64,000 bases of DNA from an uncultured Eubacteriales bacterium (GCA_900315305.1 OMYS01000022.1:1-64000), one strand, 5' to 3'; positions 28,064-37,246 are shown, numbered from the stretch's first letter. Program-made: numbers and translations. Notes: generated by a model from the sequence alone, not told the origin.

Positions 28064-28930
28064 ATGGCTGATATGAGTTTAAAGAAAAAGCGCGCAGTTT
28101 CAGTCCACGCGCGGCGCGTCATCGCCTACATTGTTCTGATCCTGCTTTCATTTCTGTGCCTGTTCTGGTTCTATGTTCTGTTTATCAATGCAACCAGATC
28201 AAACGGCGAGCTGGCGAAGGGCTTCACGGCGATTCCGAGCACGCATCTCCTGAAAAATCTGAACAACGTGCTGTTCCACGGCGCGCAGGACCCGATCCGC
28301 GGCATGATCAACAGCTTTATTATTGCGGGTCTCAGCGCGGTCCTCTCGACGTACTTCTCGACCATGACAGCCTACGCGATCCACGCGTACCGCTTCAAGG
28401 GCAGAAAGGCGATCTATACGTTTATCCTCGCGGTCATGATGATCCCGACGCAGGTCACGGCACTCGGCTTTATCAAGTGGATGACGAAGCTGAACCTGAT
28501 GAACAGCTTTGTGCCGCTGATCGCTCCGACGATTGCGGCGCCGGTGACCTTCTTCTACATGAAGCAGTACATGGATTCCGTCCTGTCCCCGTCACTGATT
28601 GAGGCGGCGCGGATCGACGGAGCGGGAGAGTTCCGGACCTTTAATATTATCGCGCTCCCGCTGATGAAGCCGGCGATCGCGGTCCAGATGGTGTTTACAT
28701 TTGTCAGCAGCTGGAATAATTACTTCACTCCGGCCCTGATCCTGAAGGACAAGGCGAAGAAGACGCTCCCGATCCTGCTTGCAGAGCTCCGCGGCGCGGA
28801 CTTCATGAAATTCGATATGGGCCAGGTGTACGCGATGATCGCGTTCTCAATCTTCCCGGTCATTATCGTGTACCTGTTCCTCTCACGCTACATTGTCGGC
28901 GGTGTGACGGCCGGCGGCGTGAAGGAGTGA
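28064..28930 (+). CDS. Sugar ABC transporter permease, MalG type
   Basis: 288 residues, six hydrophobic segments, EAA loop EAARIDGAGEFRTFNIIALP and the usual MalG ending SRYIVGGVTAGGVKE. I use the ATG at 28064, which follows the upstream stop directly and has GAAGGGAGAG in front, rather than an earlier in-frame ATG inside the upstream gene. Together with the preceding permease it forms the channel of the presumed cellobiose importer. Confidence 0.92.
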   Translation: MADMSLKKKRAVSVHARRVIAYIVLILLSFLCLFWFYVLFINATRSNGELAKGFTAIPSTHLLKNLNNVLFHGAQDPIRGMINSFIIAGLSAVLSTYFSTMTAYAIHAYRFKGRKAIYTFILAVMMIPTQVTALGFIKWMTKLNLMNSFVPLIAPTIAAPVTFFYMKQYMDSVLSPSLIEAARIDGAGEFRTFNIIALPLMKPAIAVQMVFTFVSSWNNYFTPALILKDKAKKTLPILLAELRGADFMKFDMGQVYAMIAFSIFPVIIVYLFLSRYIVGGVTAGGVKE

Positions 28931-28949
28931 GGAGCTCCGGAACCACGGG

Positions 28950-29100
28950 TGCGACAGCGCATATCAGAGCGGTGTCGGGCAGACTCCGTCCTCCTCAGCT
29001 TCCCCTCGCCGCTGACACAGCGGCTCAGGGTGATCTTCGGACTCCTCCGTATAACGCCCTCACCGCTTCTGATATCGCTGACGCATCCAGGCTCCTGCGC
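28950..29100 (-). mobile_element. MITE-like family A element, decayed ends
   Basis: From atatcagagcggtgtcgggc through cagactccgtcctcctcagc to ctgatatcgctgac it is nearly identical, in reverse orientation, to the core of the 198-bp copy at 47339. The outer terminal repeats are not recognisable and I find no target duplication, so the exact limits are uncertain. It fills the gap between the permease and tdk genes. Confidence 0.65.
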
Positions 29101-29113
29101 GAAAGCAAAATAG

Positions 29114-29716
29114 TTAAGATGAAACTTCCTCTGTGCCACCGGCCTGCTGGGCGCGGATTTTCCGCGCCCAGCACCGGTGGCACATTGCTATGTAGGAGTC
29201 GTTGCCGCCGAGCAGGACCTGCTCGCCGGCCGTGATGATCCGCCCGTTTGCATCGATCCGCGCGTTCACGGTCGCCTTGCTTCCGCACGCGCAGATCGTC
29301 TTGATCTCGGCGATTGAGTCGGCGAGCTCCATGAGGCGCCTTGAGCCGGGGAAGAAATGCGTCTGAAAGTCGGTTCTGAGGCCGAAGCACAGGACCGGAA
29401 TATCCTCCTCGTCGACGAGTGTCCGCAGCCCGTCAATCTGGGCGGGCGTGAAGAACTGGCTCTCGTCGGCGATGATGACGTCGTGCTTTCCTGCGCGGTG
29501 CCACGCCTCGATGATGTCCTCGTCCGGTGTGATCGCCTCGGCCTTCGCGCTGAGGCCGATCCGGCTCCGAATGATGTCCTGTCCGTCGCGCGTGTCGGTC
29601 GCAGGCTTGATGAGCCAGACCGTCATGTCTCTCTCTTCGTAATTAAATTTGGTGATGAGCGCCTGGGCCGACTTCGAGGAACCCATCGCGCCGTATTTGA
29701 AATATAATTTTGCCAT
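29114..29716 (-). CDS. tdk: Thymidine kinase (type II, zinc-binding)
   Basis: 200 residues. P-loop in KYGAMGSSKSAQAL, Walker B-like VIIADESQFF, and the lasso-domain zinc cysteines CACGSK and CHRCWARK. It phosphorylates thymidine for salvage. It begins three bases after the udk stop, so the two salvage kinases form an operon. Its last 17 or so codons lie inside a long palindrome (29133-29183), which adds an unusual tail IRAQQAGGTEEVSS. Confidence 0.95.
   Translation of the reverse strand: MAKLYFKYGAMGSSKSAQALITKFNYEERDMTVWLIKPATDTRDGQDIIRSRIGLSAKAEAITPDEDIIEAWHRAGKHDVIIADESQFFTPAQIDGLRTLVDEEDIPVLCFGLRTDFQTHFFPGSRRLMELADSIAEIKTICACGSKATVNARIDANGRIITAGEQVLLGGNDSYIAMCHRCWARKIRAQQAGGTEEVSS
29133..29183. 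other. Long palindrome inside the 3' end of tdk
   Basis: gtgccaccgg (29133-29142) pairs with ccggtggcac, and ctgggcgcgga (29147-29157) with tccgcgcccag (29161-29171), around a three-base loop. The structure is within coding sequence, about 20 bp before the tdk stop. No long T run follows on the minus strand. Confidence 0.7.
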
Positions 29717-29719
29717 ATT

Positions 29720-30343
29720 CTATACTCGCTGATCCAGATGCGCCTGTACGCGTCCGATGACCATGTCGACGGCCACCTGGTTCTGTCCGCCCTCCGGGAT
29801 GATGATGTCTGCGTAGCGCTTTGACGGCTCGACAAAGGCCTCATGCATCGGCTTGACCGTGTCGAGATACTGGTTAATGACGCTCTCGAGTGACCTTCCT
29901 CTTTCTCTGACGTCGCGGCGGATTCGCCTCAGGATGCGGACGTCGGCATCTGTGTCGACGAAGATCCGGATATCCATCAGATTTCTCAGCTCCTCCGACG
30001 CGAAAATGAGAATTCCCTCGACAATGATGACGCGCGACGGGCGGATTGTCAGCGTACTGCTCGAGCGGTCGTGAATCGTGAAGTCATAGACAGGACACTC
30101 GACGGAGTGGCCCATTTTCAGCTCCTTCAGGTCGTGGACCATGAGGTCCGTGTCGTAGGCGTCCGGGTGATCGTAATTCAGCTTCGAGCGCTCCTCATAG
30201 GAGAGATCGTGGTGGGCCTTATAGTAATTGTCATGATAGATGACGCTCACGTCCTGTCCGAAGTGACGGACGAGCTGCCTTGTGATCGTTGTCTTTCCAC
30301 TGCCGGTGCCTCCGGCGATTCCGATGACAATAATTTTATCCAT
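29720..30343 (-). CDS. udk: Uridine kinase
   Basis: 207 residues. P-loop GIAGGTGSGKTT, then the uridine kinase landmarks YHDNYYK, NYDHPDAYDTDLMVHDL and YDFTIHDR. It phosphorylates uridine and cytidine. I start at 30343, where GGAGGATA precedes the ATG, instead of an in-frame codon 42 bp upstream. It diverges from the nucleoside importer, a consistent partnership of uptake and phosphorylation. Confidence 0.95.
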   Translation of the reverse strand: MDKIIVIGIAGGTGSGKTTITRQLVRHFGQDVSVIYHDNYYKAHHDLSYEERSKLNYDHPDAYDTDLMVHDLKELKMGHSVECPVYDFTIHDRSSSTLTIRPSRVIIVEGILIFASEELRNLMDIRIFVDTDADVRILRRIRRDVRERGRSLESVINQYLDTVKPMHEAFVEPSKRYADIIIPEGGQNQVAVDMVIGRVQAHLDQRV

Positions 30344-30415
30344 AACAGGTATCCTCCGATGAAACGGATTTTCCGCTGAAGACACTGCGGGACAGAGCCC
30401 GCGGCCGTCTCCGGG

Positions 30416-30438
30416 CCGGATTAATCCGGACTATTGTA
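30416..30438 (-). promoter_or_regulatory. udk promoter -10 with 14-bp palindromic operator candidate
   Basis: On the minus strand TACAAT (30438-30433) is followed three bases later by the perfect palindrome CCGGATTAATCCGG (30416-30429), which would cover the transcription start. The -35 is weak. Confidence 0.5.
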
Positions 30439-30519
30439 CCACGAAAACCTCTGGCTGCGTTAAGATAATGTACTGCTTCAGGAACAGCATAAGTCTGCAC
30501 AGATAAAGATGCAATGTCC

Positions 30520-30579
30520 TTGTTTTATATGTGCAGATTGTGTATAATCATGGTTACACCAGTTGCACTTTGGTGCAAC
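30520..30579 (+). promoter_or_regulatory. Promoter and palindrome upstream of the nucleoside importer
   Basis: TTGTTT (30520-30525), 17 bases and TATAAT (30543-30548). At 30562-30579, GTTGCAC and GTGCAAC form a perfect inverted repeat with a four-base centre, just after the expected +1. It could be an operator or a leader hairpin. Confidence 0.7.
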
Positions 30580-30611
30580 TTGACAAGTGTCAGAGGTTCA
30601 AAGGAGGAAAT

Positions 30612-31832
30612 ATGAAAAAAGCAATAGCAATGGTACTGACTGCGTCAATGGCAGTGGCATCTCTGGCGGGATGCGGAAGCTCATCCTCAAAGACATCGAC
30701 AACGTCATCCGTTGTCACGGAGACAGGAAGCGGCGCGGCTGCTGCGACATCAGGAACTGCAGCGGCATCCGGAAATTCCGACATGAAGGTTGCGATGATC
30801 ACGGACTACGGTGATATCACGGACCAGTCCTTCAACCAGACGACCTATGAGGCATGCAAGGCGTTCTGCAAGGACAACTCCCTTGAGTTCACGTACTACA
30901 AGCCGGACGGCAACAACGACTCCGACCGCGAGGCCATGGTCGACAAGGCTGTGTCCGACGGCTACAACGTCATCGTGATGCCGGGCTACGCATTTGCGCA
31001 GTGCCTCGTCGATGAGTCCCCGATGTATCCGGATGTCAAGTTCATCGCCCTCGATGTGTCGCAGGACGATATTGACGGCGCGGAAAATGCAGACAGCTAC
31101 ACGGGCGACAATGTCTACTGCGCAATCTACCAGGAGCAGATCCCGGGCTACATGGCCGGCTACGCGGCAGTCAAGATGGGCTACAAGAAGCTCGGCTTCC
31201 TCGGTGGCATGGCTGTTCCGGCTGTCCAGAGATACGGCTACGGCTTCGTACAGGGCGCTGATGAGGCGGCCAAGGAGCTGAACGAGACAGACGTCGAAGT
31301 CAAGTATGTCTACGGCAACGCATTCCAGGGAAATGCATCCATCACGGCGACAATGGATACCTGGTATTCGACAGGCACACAGGTCGTCTTCGCATGCGGC
31401 GGTGGCATCTGGACATCAGCGGCTGAGGCAGCTGCGAAGTACAGCGGCAAGATCATCGGTGTCGATGTCGATCAGAAGGGAATTATCGACGGCCAGTACG
31501 GCGACGGCATGACGATTACATCTGCGATGAAGGGCCTTGCGGCAACTGTCAACACGCTGCTTGCTGCAGTCAGAGACGGCAAGTGGGATCAGTACAAGGG
31601 CCAGATCCAGAACCTCGGCCTTGTGTCCGGAACAGATATGGATCAGAACTACGTCGGTCTTGCAGAGGACTCCACGGTCTGGACAGACGGGTTCACGGAT
31701 GACAATTACAAGACGCTTGTCGGCCAGCTGTTTGACGGCACGCTGAAGGTCAGCGATGACACGACAAAGAGCGCATCCGACTTCGCGACAGTGATCACGG
31801 TCGACGATCAGGGTACACTCTCTGGTTCATGA
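30612..31832 (+). CDS. bmpA: BMP-family nucleoside-binding lipoprotein
   Basis: 406 residues. Signal peptide with lipobox LAGC, Ser/Thr/Ala tether to about residue 55, then the BMP/PnrA fold beginning KVAMITDYGDITDQSFNQ. VNTLL and NLGLVSGTDMD are late conserved parts. This family binds purine or pyrimidine nucleosides. AAAGGAGG precedes the ATG. It heads the operon with one double ATPase and two permeases, opposite udk-tdk. Confidence 0.9.
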   Translation: MKKAIAMVLTASMAVASLAGCGSSSSKTSTTSSVVTETGSGAAAATSGTAAASGNSDMKVAMITDYGDITDQSFNQTTYEACKAFCKDNSLEFTYYKPDGNNDSDREAMVDKAVSDGYNVIVMPGYAFAQCLVDESPMYPDVKFIALDVSQDDIDGAENADSYTGDNVYCAIYQEQIPGYMAGYAAVKMGYKKLGFLGGMAVPAVQRYGYGFVQGADEAAKELNETDVEVKYVYGNAFQGNASITATMDTWYSTGTQVVFACGGGIWTSAAEAAAKYSGKIIGVDVDQKGIIDGQYGDGMTITSAMKGLAATVNTLLAAVRDGKWDQYKGQIQNLGLVSGTDMDQNYVGLAEDSTVWTDGFTDDNYKTLVGQLFDGTLKVSDDTTKSASDFATVITVDDQGTLSGS

Positions 31833-31881
31833 CAGGAATTCTGCCGCCAGTGCAGAAATGATCAGTTTCCTTAAGGGTACT

Positions 31882-31932
31882 ATTTCAGCACCCGGACTCG
31901 GAACACTTCGCGTTCCTCGTTGTGGACTGACA
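31882..31932. repeat. Family B hairpin repeat
   Basis: Arm tttcagc, core actcggaacacttcgcgttcc and arm actgaca. Its core differs at only a few bases from 53148-53177 and from the reverse complement of 60352-60398. It lies between bmpA and the operon's ATPase gene. Confidence 0.6.
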
Positions 31933-31960
31933 CGCGGCAGGTTATAATGGATTTAAGGAA

Positions 31961-31996
31961 GGATCGGCAGATGTTCCGTCTGCCGGTCCGTTTTTT
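31961..31996 (+). terminator. Intercistronic terminator after bmpA
   Basis: ggatcggcaga pairs with tctgccggtcc (one G-U), seven-base loop, then G and six T. It separates bmpA from the ATPase and permeases. A TATAAT at 31942-31947, with TTGTGG 17 bases upstream, stands just before it and could give a very short transcript. Confidence 0.85.
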
Positions 31997-32083
31997 AACA
32001 GCATTCCTGTGATTCCGGGAAAAACAGGTAAACCCGGAGGGTGACGGCGGGCTGTCACTGAAAAAATGAAGGGAGGCGGTATC

Positions 32084-33616
32084 GTGGGAAATCCGTATGC
32101 GATCGAAATGGTCCATATTACAAAGCGGTTCCCGGGCATCATCGCCAATGATGATGTCACATTGCAGCTCAGGCATGGCGAGATCCACGCACTGCTTGGC
32201 GAGAACGGAGCGGGCAAGTCCACGCTCATGAGTGTTCTCTTTGGTCTCTATCAGGCCGAGGAGGGAGAAATCCGGAAGGACGGAAAGAAGGTCACAATCA
32301 ATAACCCGAACGACGCGAATGATCTCGGAATCGGCATGGTGCATCAGCACTTCAAGCTCGTCCAGTGCTTTACGGTCCTCGACAATATCATTCTCGGCGT
32401 TGAGACGACAAAGCACGGGATCCTGCAGAAGGACGAGGCGCGGAAGAAGGTCATGGCCCTGTCGGAGAAGTACGGCCTCAAGGTCGATCCGGACGCGAAG
32501 ATTGAGGACATCACGGTCGGCATGCAGCAGAGAACCGAGATCCTGAAGATGCTGTACCGGGACAATGATATTCTCATTTTCGATGAGCCGACTGCGGTCC
32601 TCACGCCGCAGGAGATTGAGGAGCTCATGCAGATCATGAAGAACCTCAAGAAGGAAGGCAAGTCGATCCTGTTCATTTCCCACAAGCTGAACGAGATCAT
32701 GGAGGTGGCAGACCGCTGTACGGTCCTCCGCCGCGGCAAGTGTGTGGGAACTGTCAATATCGCGGACACAAATGAGCAGGAGCTCTCCCGCATGATGGTT
32801 GGCCGCGACGTCCAGCTCGTCGCCCAGAAGGCGCCGGCAAAGCCGGGAGAGACGGTCCTTGATGTGCGCGGCATGACGGTCGCGTCAAACCGGCATAAAA
32901 ACAATGCCGTGAAGCATGTGTCCTTTGAGGTCCATGCGGGTGAAATTGTCTGCGTCGCCGGTATCGACGGCAACGGCCAGACGGAGCTTGTCTACGGGCT
33001 CACGGGCCTCGCGCCGGTGTCGGACGGAAGCATCACGCTCTGCGGAAATGATATCACGCACGCGCCGATCCGGAAGCGGGCGGCGGAGATGAGCCACATC
33101 CCGGAGGACCGCCAGAAGCACGGACTTGTGCTCGACTATTCGCTGGAGGACAATCTCGTGCTGCAGCGGTACTGGCAGCCGGAATTCACGAAGGGCGGGT
33201 TCCTGAGGCGTCCCGCGATCCGCTCGTATGCGAACCGTCTGATCAAGGAGTACGATATCCGCTCCGGACAGGGCCCTGCGACGATCGTGCGCAGCATGTC
33301 CGGCGGCAACCAGCAGAAGGCGATCATTGCAAGAGAGCTCGACAGGGAACACAAGCTTCTTGTGGCGGTACAGCCGACCCGCGGCCTTGACGTGGGCGCG
33401 ATCGAGTTTATTCACAAGCAGCTGATCGCGGAGCGCGACGCCGGCACGGCGGTGCTCCTCATTTCCCTCGAGCTCGAGGAGGTCATGAACGTGTCGGACC
33501 GGATCCTCGTCATGTATGAGGGCGAGATCGTGGGAGAGCTCGACCCGAAGAAGACGACAACGGAGGAGCTCGGCCTGTATATGGCCGGTGCGAAGAGACA
33601 GGAGGCAGGACGATGA
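32084..33616 (+). CDS. nupO: Nucleoside ABC transporter ATPase with two nucleotide-binding domains
   Basis: 510 residues, RbsA/NupO type. The first domain has Walker A GENGAGKST and Walker B ILIFDEPTAVLTP. The second has a degenerate Walker A GIDGNGQTEL, but MSGGNQQKAIIARELDR and QPTRGLD are kept. I choose GTG at 32084 because AAGGGAGG lies seven bases before it; the ATG at 32066 has no ribosome site. The next gene overlaps by four bases. Confidence 0.92.
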   Translation: MGNPYAIEMVHITKRFPGIIANDDVTLQLRHGEIHALLGENGAGKSTLMSVLFGLYQAEEGEIRKDGKKVTINNPNDANDLGIGMVHQHFKLVQCFTVLDNIILGVETTKHGILQKDEARKKVMALSEKYGLKVDPDAKIEDITVGMQQRTEILKMLYRDNDILIFDEPTAVLTPQEIEELMQIMKNLKKEGKSILFISHKLNEIMEVADRCTVLRRGKCVGTVNIADTNEQELSRMMVGRDVQLVAQKAPAKPGETVLDVRGMTVASNRHKNNAVKHVSFEVHAGEIVCVAGIDGNGQTELVYGLTGLAPVSDGSITLCGNDITHAPIRKRAAEMSHIPEDRQKHGLVLDYSLEDNLVLQRYWQPEFTKGGFLRRPAIRSYANRLIKEYDIRSGQGPATIVRSMSGGNQQKAIIARELDREHKLLVAVQPTRGLDVGAIEFIHKQLIAERDAGTAVLLISLELEEVMNVSDRILVMYEGEIVGELDPKKTTTEELGLYMAGAKRQEAGR

Positions 33617-34755
33617 AAGAGAAAAAGAGTATTCTGACAAACGGACTGTTCCAGTCGATTGTCTCGGCTATTATCTGCATTCTTCTGGGCCTTCTCGTCG
33701 GCTATCTGGTACTGCTTGCGATCAACCCGGCCGGGGCCGGCAAGGCGATCCAGGCGATTGTCAAGAATTACCTCAATTATCCGACGAAGATGGCGCAGAT
33801 GAAGTATCTCGGCAACACGCTCGTCAAGACGGCGCCGCTTCTTATGTGCGCGCTGTCGATCAACTTCTGCTATAAGGTCGGCCTCTTCAACATCGGCGCG
33901 GCCGGACAGTACGTGGTTGGTATCGGGGCCTGCCTGTACGGCGCACTCGCCCTCAAGTGGTCGTGGCTTCCGTGCATGCTTCTTGCGCTCGCCGCGGGAG
34001 CTCTCTGGGGCCTCATTGTCGGCCTTCTGAAGGCGTACAGAAATGTCAATGAGGTTATTTCCGGCATCATGCTGAACTGGATCGGTCTCTATCTGGTCAA
34101 CACGCTGCTTTCCAATGTCAAGGAATCGACGAGCCCGTATACATATGCTCTCGGAAAGACAAATAAGGCCGCGATGCTTCCCGGCGGCGGTCTTCCGGCT
34201 GTCTTTTCAAATAACGGGTACGTCACAATCGCAATCCCGCTCTCGATCATTATCGCGGTCCTGATCGATATTCTTCTGACGAAGACGAAGTTCGGCTATG
34301 AGCTGCGCGCGACCGGCTTTAATAAGGAAGCGGCCCGGTATGCCGGCATGAACGAGAAGAGAAACCTGATCATGACGCTTGTGATCGGCGGTGCGCTGGC
34401 GGGCCTCGGGGCCGCGTTCTACTATCTGTCCGGCTATGAGCAGTGGGAGGTCACGACGTCCTCCGTCCCGGGCATGGGCTTTAACGGAATTGCGGCGACG
34501 TTCCTCGGCGGCCTCAATCCGATCGGGACGATATTCGCCTCGTATTTCCTGCAGCATATCATGAGTGGCGGATCGTATCTCGACAAGAATATTTATCCGT
34601 CTCAGATTGCGGACCTGATTACGGCGATTATCATTTACCTCTGCGGCTTCGTGCTGTTCATGAAGACGGTCATGAACCGGATGGCGGCCTCGAAAAATGA
34701 GAAGAAGCTCCGCAGAACAGGGGCAGAGAGTAAGAAGGGAGGCGAGAAGGCATGA
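33613..34755 (+). CDS. nupP: Nucleoside ABC transporter permease 1
   Basis: 380 residues of the BPD_transp_2 (RbsC/NupP) type with about nine hydrophobic segments. The core NIGAAGQYVVG and the cytoplasmic loop LRATGFNKEAARYAGMNEKR are family landmarks. ATGA overlaps couple it to both the ATPase gene and the next permease. The C-terminus is short and basic. Confidence 0.92.
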   Translation: MKEKKSILTNGLFQSIVSAIICILLGLLVGYLVLLAINPAGAGKAIQAIVKNYLNYPTKMAQMKYLGNTLVKTAPLLMCALSINFCYKVGLFNIGAAGQYVVGIGACLYGALALKWSWLPCMLLALAAGALWGLIVGLLKAYRNVNEVISGIMLNWIGLYLVNTLLSNVKESTSPYTYALGKTNKAAMLPGGGLPAVFSNNGYVTIAIPLSIIIAVLIDILLTKTKFGYELRATGFNKEAARYAGMNEKRNLIMTLVIGGALAGLGAAFYYLSGYEQWEVTTSSVPGMGFNGIAATFLGGLNPIGTIFASYFLQHIMSGGSYLDKNIYPSQIADLITAIIIYLCGFVLFMKTVMNRMAASKNEKKLRRTGAESKKGGEKA

Positions 34756-35690
34756 TCCTGCTTATCCAGTACACACTGATTTTCGCGGCGATCCTGTCGC
34801 TGGTCGCTCTCGGCGGCTGCTTCAGTGAGCATTCGGGCGTCATTAACCTGGGTCTCGAGGGCGTCATGGTCATGGGCGCTCTGGGAGGTGCCCTGACCAT
34901 GAAGTCTCTCGGCAGCGCCCCGTCGGCAGTCATTGTCATCGTGACGATCCTTGTCGCGGCTCTGTCGGGACTTGCCTACACGCTGCTTCTTGCATTTGCC
35001 TGCATCAATCTGAAGGCAGATCAGACGCTTGTCGGCACGGCCCTCAATATCCTGGCGACAGCGGCGGCGACCGTTATCGTCAAGGCGATCAATATGTCGG
35101 AGGACTCCTCCAATGTCTCCTCGACGGTCGTCTACACAAAGGCAAACCACGCGCTCACGACAAAGATCGGCGGCTTCAGCTTCAACTGGTTTGTGGCGGT
35201 CGCGATCCTTGCGCTGATTCTTGCCTATGTGATTCTCTACAAGACGAGATTCGGACTCCGGCTCATGGCGTGCGGCGAAAATCCGCAGGCGGCCGATTCG
35301 GTCGGCATCAATGTCTTCAAGATGCGCTGGTGCGGAGTTCTCATTTCCGGCGTGCTCGGCGGCATCGGCGGCATCGCTTACATCACGGCCGGCGTGTCCC
35401 AGTGGAAATTCGAGACGGGCGTGGCCGGCTGGGGCTTCCTCGCACTGGCCGTCATGATCTTCGGTCAGTGGAAGCCGCTCAACATCGGACTTGCCGCGCT
35501 TCTGTTCGGCTTCTTCCGGGCGCTCTCCAGTGTCTATTCCGGCATCGGGTGGCTTGCGGCCATGAAGATTCCGAGCACGATTTACGTCATGCTGCCGTAC
35601 ATTATTTCACTCATCGTCCTCGCGTTCACGTCCAAGAATTCGAGAGCGCCGAAGGCGGAGGGTATTCCGTACGACAAATCGACGCGGTAA
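34752..35690 (+). CDS. nupQ: Nucleoside ABC transporter permease 2
   Basis: 312 residues, same permease superfamily as its neighbour. NLGLEGVMVMGALGG is the conserved membrane motif and LRLMACGENPQAADSVGI is the loop facing the ATPase. GAAGGGAGG lies before the overlapping ATG. It is the last gene of the bmpA operon; a terminator follows. Confidence 0.92.
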   Translation: MILLIQYTLIFAAILSLVALGGCFSEHSGVINLGLEGVMVMGALGGALTMKSLGSAPSAVIVIVTILVAALSGLAYTLLLAFACINLKADQTLVGTALNILATAAATVIVKAINMSEDSSNVSSTVVYTKANHALTTKIGGFSFNWFVAVAILALILAYVILYKTRFGLRLMACGENPQAADSVGINVFKMRWCGVLISGVLGGIGGIAYITAGVSQWKFETGVAGWGFLALAVMIFGQWKPLNIGLAALLFGFFRALSSVYSGIGWLAAMKIPSTIYVMLPYIISLIVLAFTSKNSRAPKAEGIPYDKSTR

Positions 35691-35724
35691 GGCCGCGGTA
35701 TCGGCAGGGAGGCTTGTATGAAGA

Positions 35725-35754
35725 AGGACCCGTGCAACTGGCGCGGGTCCTTTG
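35725..35754 (+). terminator. Terminator of the nucleoside importer operon
   Basis: aggacccg pairs with cgggtcct around tgcaactggcg, followed by tttga. The T run is short. The next 150 bp up to metY are A-rich and hold no gene I can support. Confidence 0.65.
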
Positions 35755-35910
35755 ACTTATAAGAATAATTTATAACCCGATATAAAAATGAGGTATTAGA
35801 CAAGAACCGCAGAATGGATTAAGATCATAATCACAAACAGAACAAATCCGATAACAATAATAGGAATGTAGGAAATCGGATCATTGAATTATCCAAAGGA
35901 GGATACGAGC

Positions 35911-37224
35911 ATGGCAAAGATCACGGAAGAATACGAGAAGACATGGCGTTTTGAGACAAAGCAGGGACACGTCGGACAGGAAGAGCCGGATCCGGCAACG
36001 GACGCAAGAGCTGTCCCGATCTATCAGACAACATCCTATGTGTTCCGCAACAGCGATCACGGCGAGGCGAGATTCGGCCTCAAGGACGCGGGCAATATCT
36101 ATGGAAGACTGACAAACCCGACAGAGGGTGTGTTCGAGGCGAGAATCGCTTCTCTTGAGAACGGCACAGGCGCTCTCGCAGTTGGTTCTGGTGCTGCGGC
36201 TGTCACATATGCGTTCCAGGCTGTTGCTCACGCAGGCGATCACATCGTCTCCGCGAAGAACATCTACGGCGGCACATACAACTATCTGAAGCACACCTTC
36301 CCGGACTACGGCGTCACAACAACATTCGTCGATCCGTTTGATCTTAACGAGGCAGAGGCGGCGATCCAGGACAACACGAAGGCACTCTATGTCGAGAGCC
36401 TTGGCAACCCGAACGGCGAGGTCGTCGATATCGAGGCGTGGGCAGCACTGGCACACAAGCACGGCCTTCCGCTCATCGTCGATAACACATTCGCGACACC
36501 GTATCTTCTCCGCCCGATCGAGCACGGCGCAGACATCGTTGTTCATTCCGCGACAAAGTTCATTGGCGGACACGGCACAACGCTCGGCGGTGTCATCGTC
36601 GATGGCAACTTCGACTGGACACAGTCAGACAAATGGCCGTGGCTCACAGAGCCGAACCCGTCCTATCACGGCGTAAGCTTCGCGAAGGACACAGCTCCGG
36701 CTGCATTTGTCACATATATCCGCGCGATCCTTCTCCGCGACACAGGCGCGACACTCAGCCCGTTCAGCGCATGGCTCCTCCTTCAGGGCACAGAGACTCT
36801 GTCACTCCGCGTCGAGAGACATGTTGAGAACGCACTCAAGGTCGTCGATTACCTCGAGAAGAACCCGCATGTTCTGTCCGTGAGCCACCCGGCCGTATCG
36901 AAGGATCCGAAGCAGCAGGAGCTCTACAAGAAGTATTATCCGAACGGCGGCGGCTCGATCTTTACATTTGACATCGATGGCGATGAGAGAAAGGCAAAGG
37001 ACTTCATCGACAACCTGCAGCTCTTCTCCCTGCTTGCCAATGTCGCTGACGTCAAGTCTCTCGCGATTCATCCGGCATCCACAACACACAGCGAGGACAA
37101 TGCGGAGGAGCTGCTTGAGCAGGGCATCCGCCCGAACACGATTCGTCTGTCCATCGGCATCGAGCATATCGATGATATCATCGCCGATCTGGAGCAGTCA
37201 TTTGCCAAGACATTTAACGATTAA
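35911..37224 (+). CDS. metY: O-acetylhomoserine sulfhydrylase
   Basis: 437-residue PLP enzyme that makes homocysteine from O-acetylhomoserine and sulfide. The N-terminal part has YQTTSYVFRNSDHGEARFGL. NGTGALAVGSGAAAVTYAF is the phosphate-binding region, and the PLP lysine is in HSATKFIGGHGTT. The length is typical of MetY rather than the shorter MetB/MetC. AAAGGAGG precedes the ATG at 35911; an earlier in-frame ATG lacks one. Many aca and gct codons suggest strong expression. I see no SAM riboswitch motif upstream. Confidence 0.93.
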   Translation: MAKITEEYEKTWRFETKQGHVGQEEPDPATDARAVPIYQTTSYVFRNSDHGEARFGLKDAGNIYGRLTNPTEGVFEARIASLENGTGALAVGSGAAAVTYAFQAVAHAGDHIVSAKNIYGGTYNYLKHTFPDYGVTTTFVDPFDLNEAEAAIQDNTKALYVESLGNPNGEVVDIEAWAALAHKHGLPLIVDNTFATPYLLRPIEHGADIVVHSATKFIGGHGTTLGGVIVDGNFDWTQSDKWPWLTEPNPSYHGVSFAKDTAPAAFVTYIRAILLRDTGATLSPFSAWLLLQGTETLSLRVERHVENALKVVDYLEKNPHVLSVSHPAVSKDPKQQELYKKYYPNGGGSIFTFDIDGDERKAKDFIDNLQLFSLLANVADVKSLAIHPASTTHSEDNAEELLEQGIRPNTIRLSIGIEHIDDIIADLEQSFAKTFND

Positions 37225-37246
37225 TTCCGCTATACATTCCTATGGG

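Noticed and set aside
35765-35880. A hydrophobic peptide reading on the minus strand before metY (PISYIPIIVIGFVLFVIMILI)
   Set aside because: The frame has no ATG, GTG or TTG at its front and no ribosome site. An A-rich leader on the plus strand automatically gives Ile/Phe/Val codons on the other.
35760-35910. A possible SAM or T-box riboswitch upstream of metY
   Set aside because: I looked for the S-box and T-box signature sequences and saw neither; there is also no terminator between this leader and the ATG.
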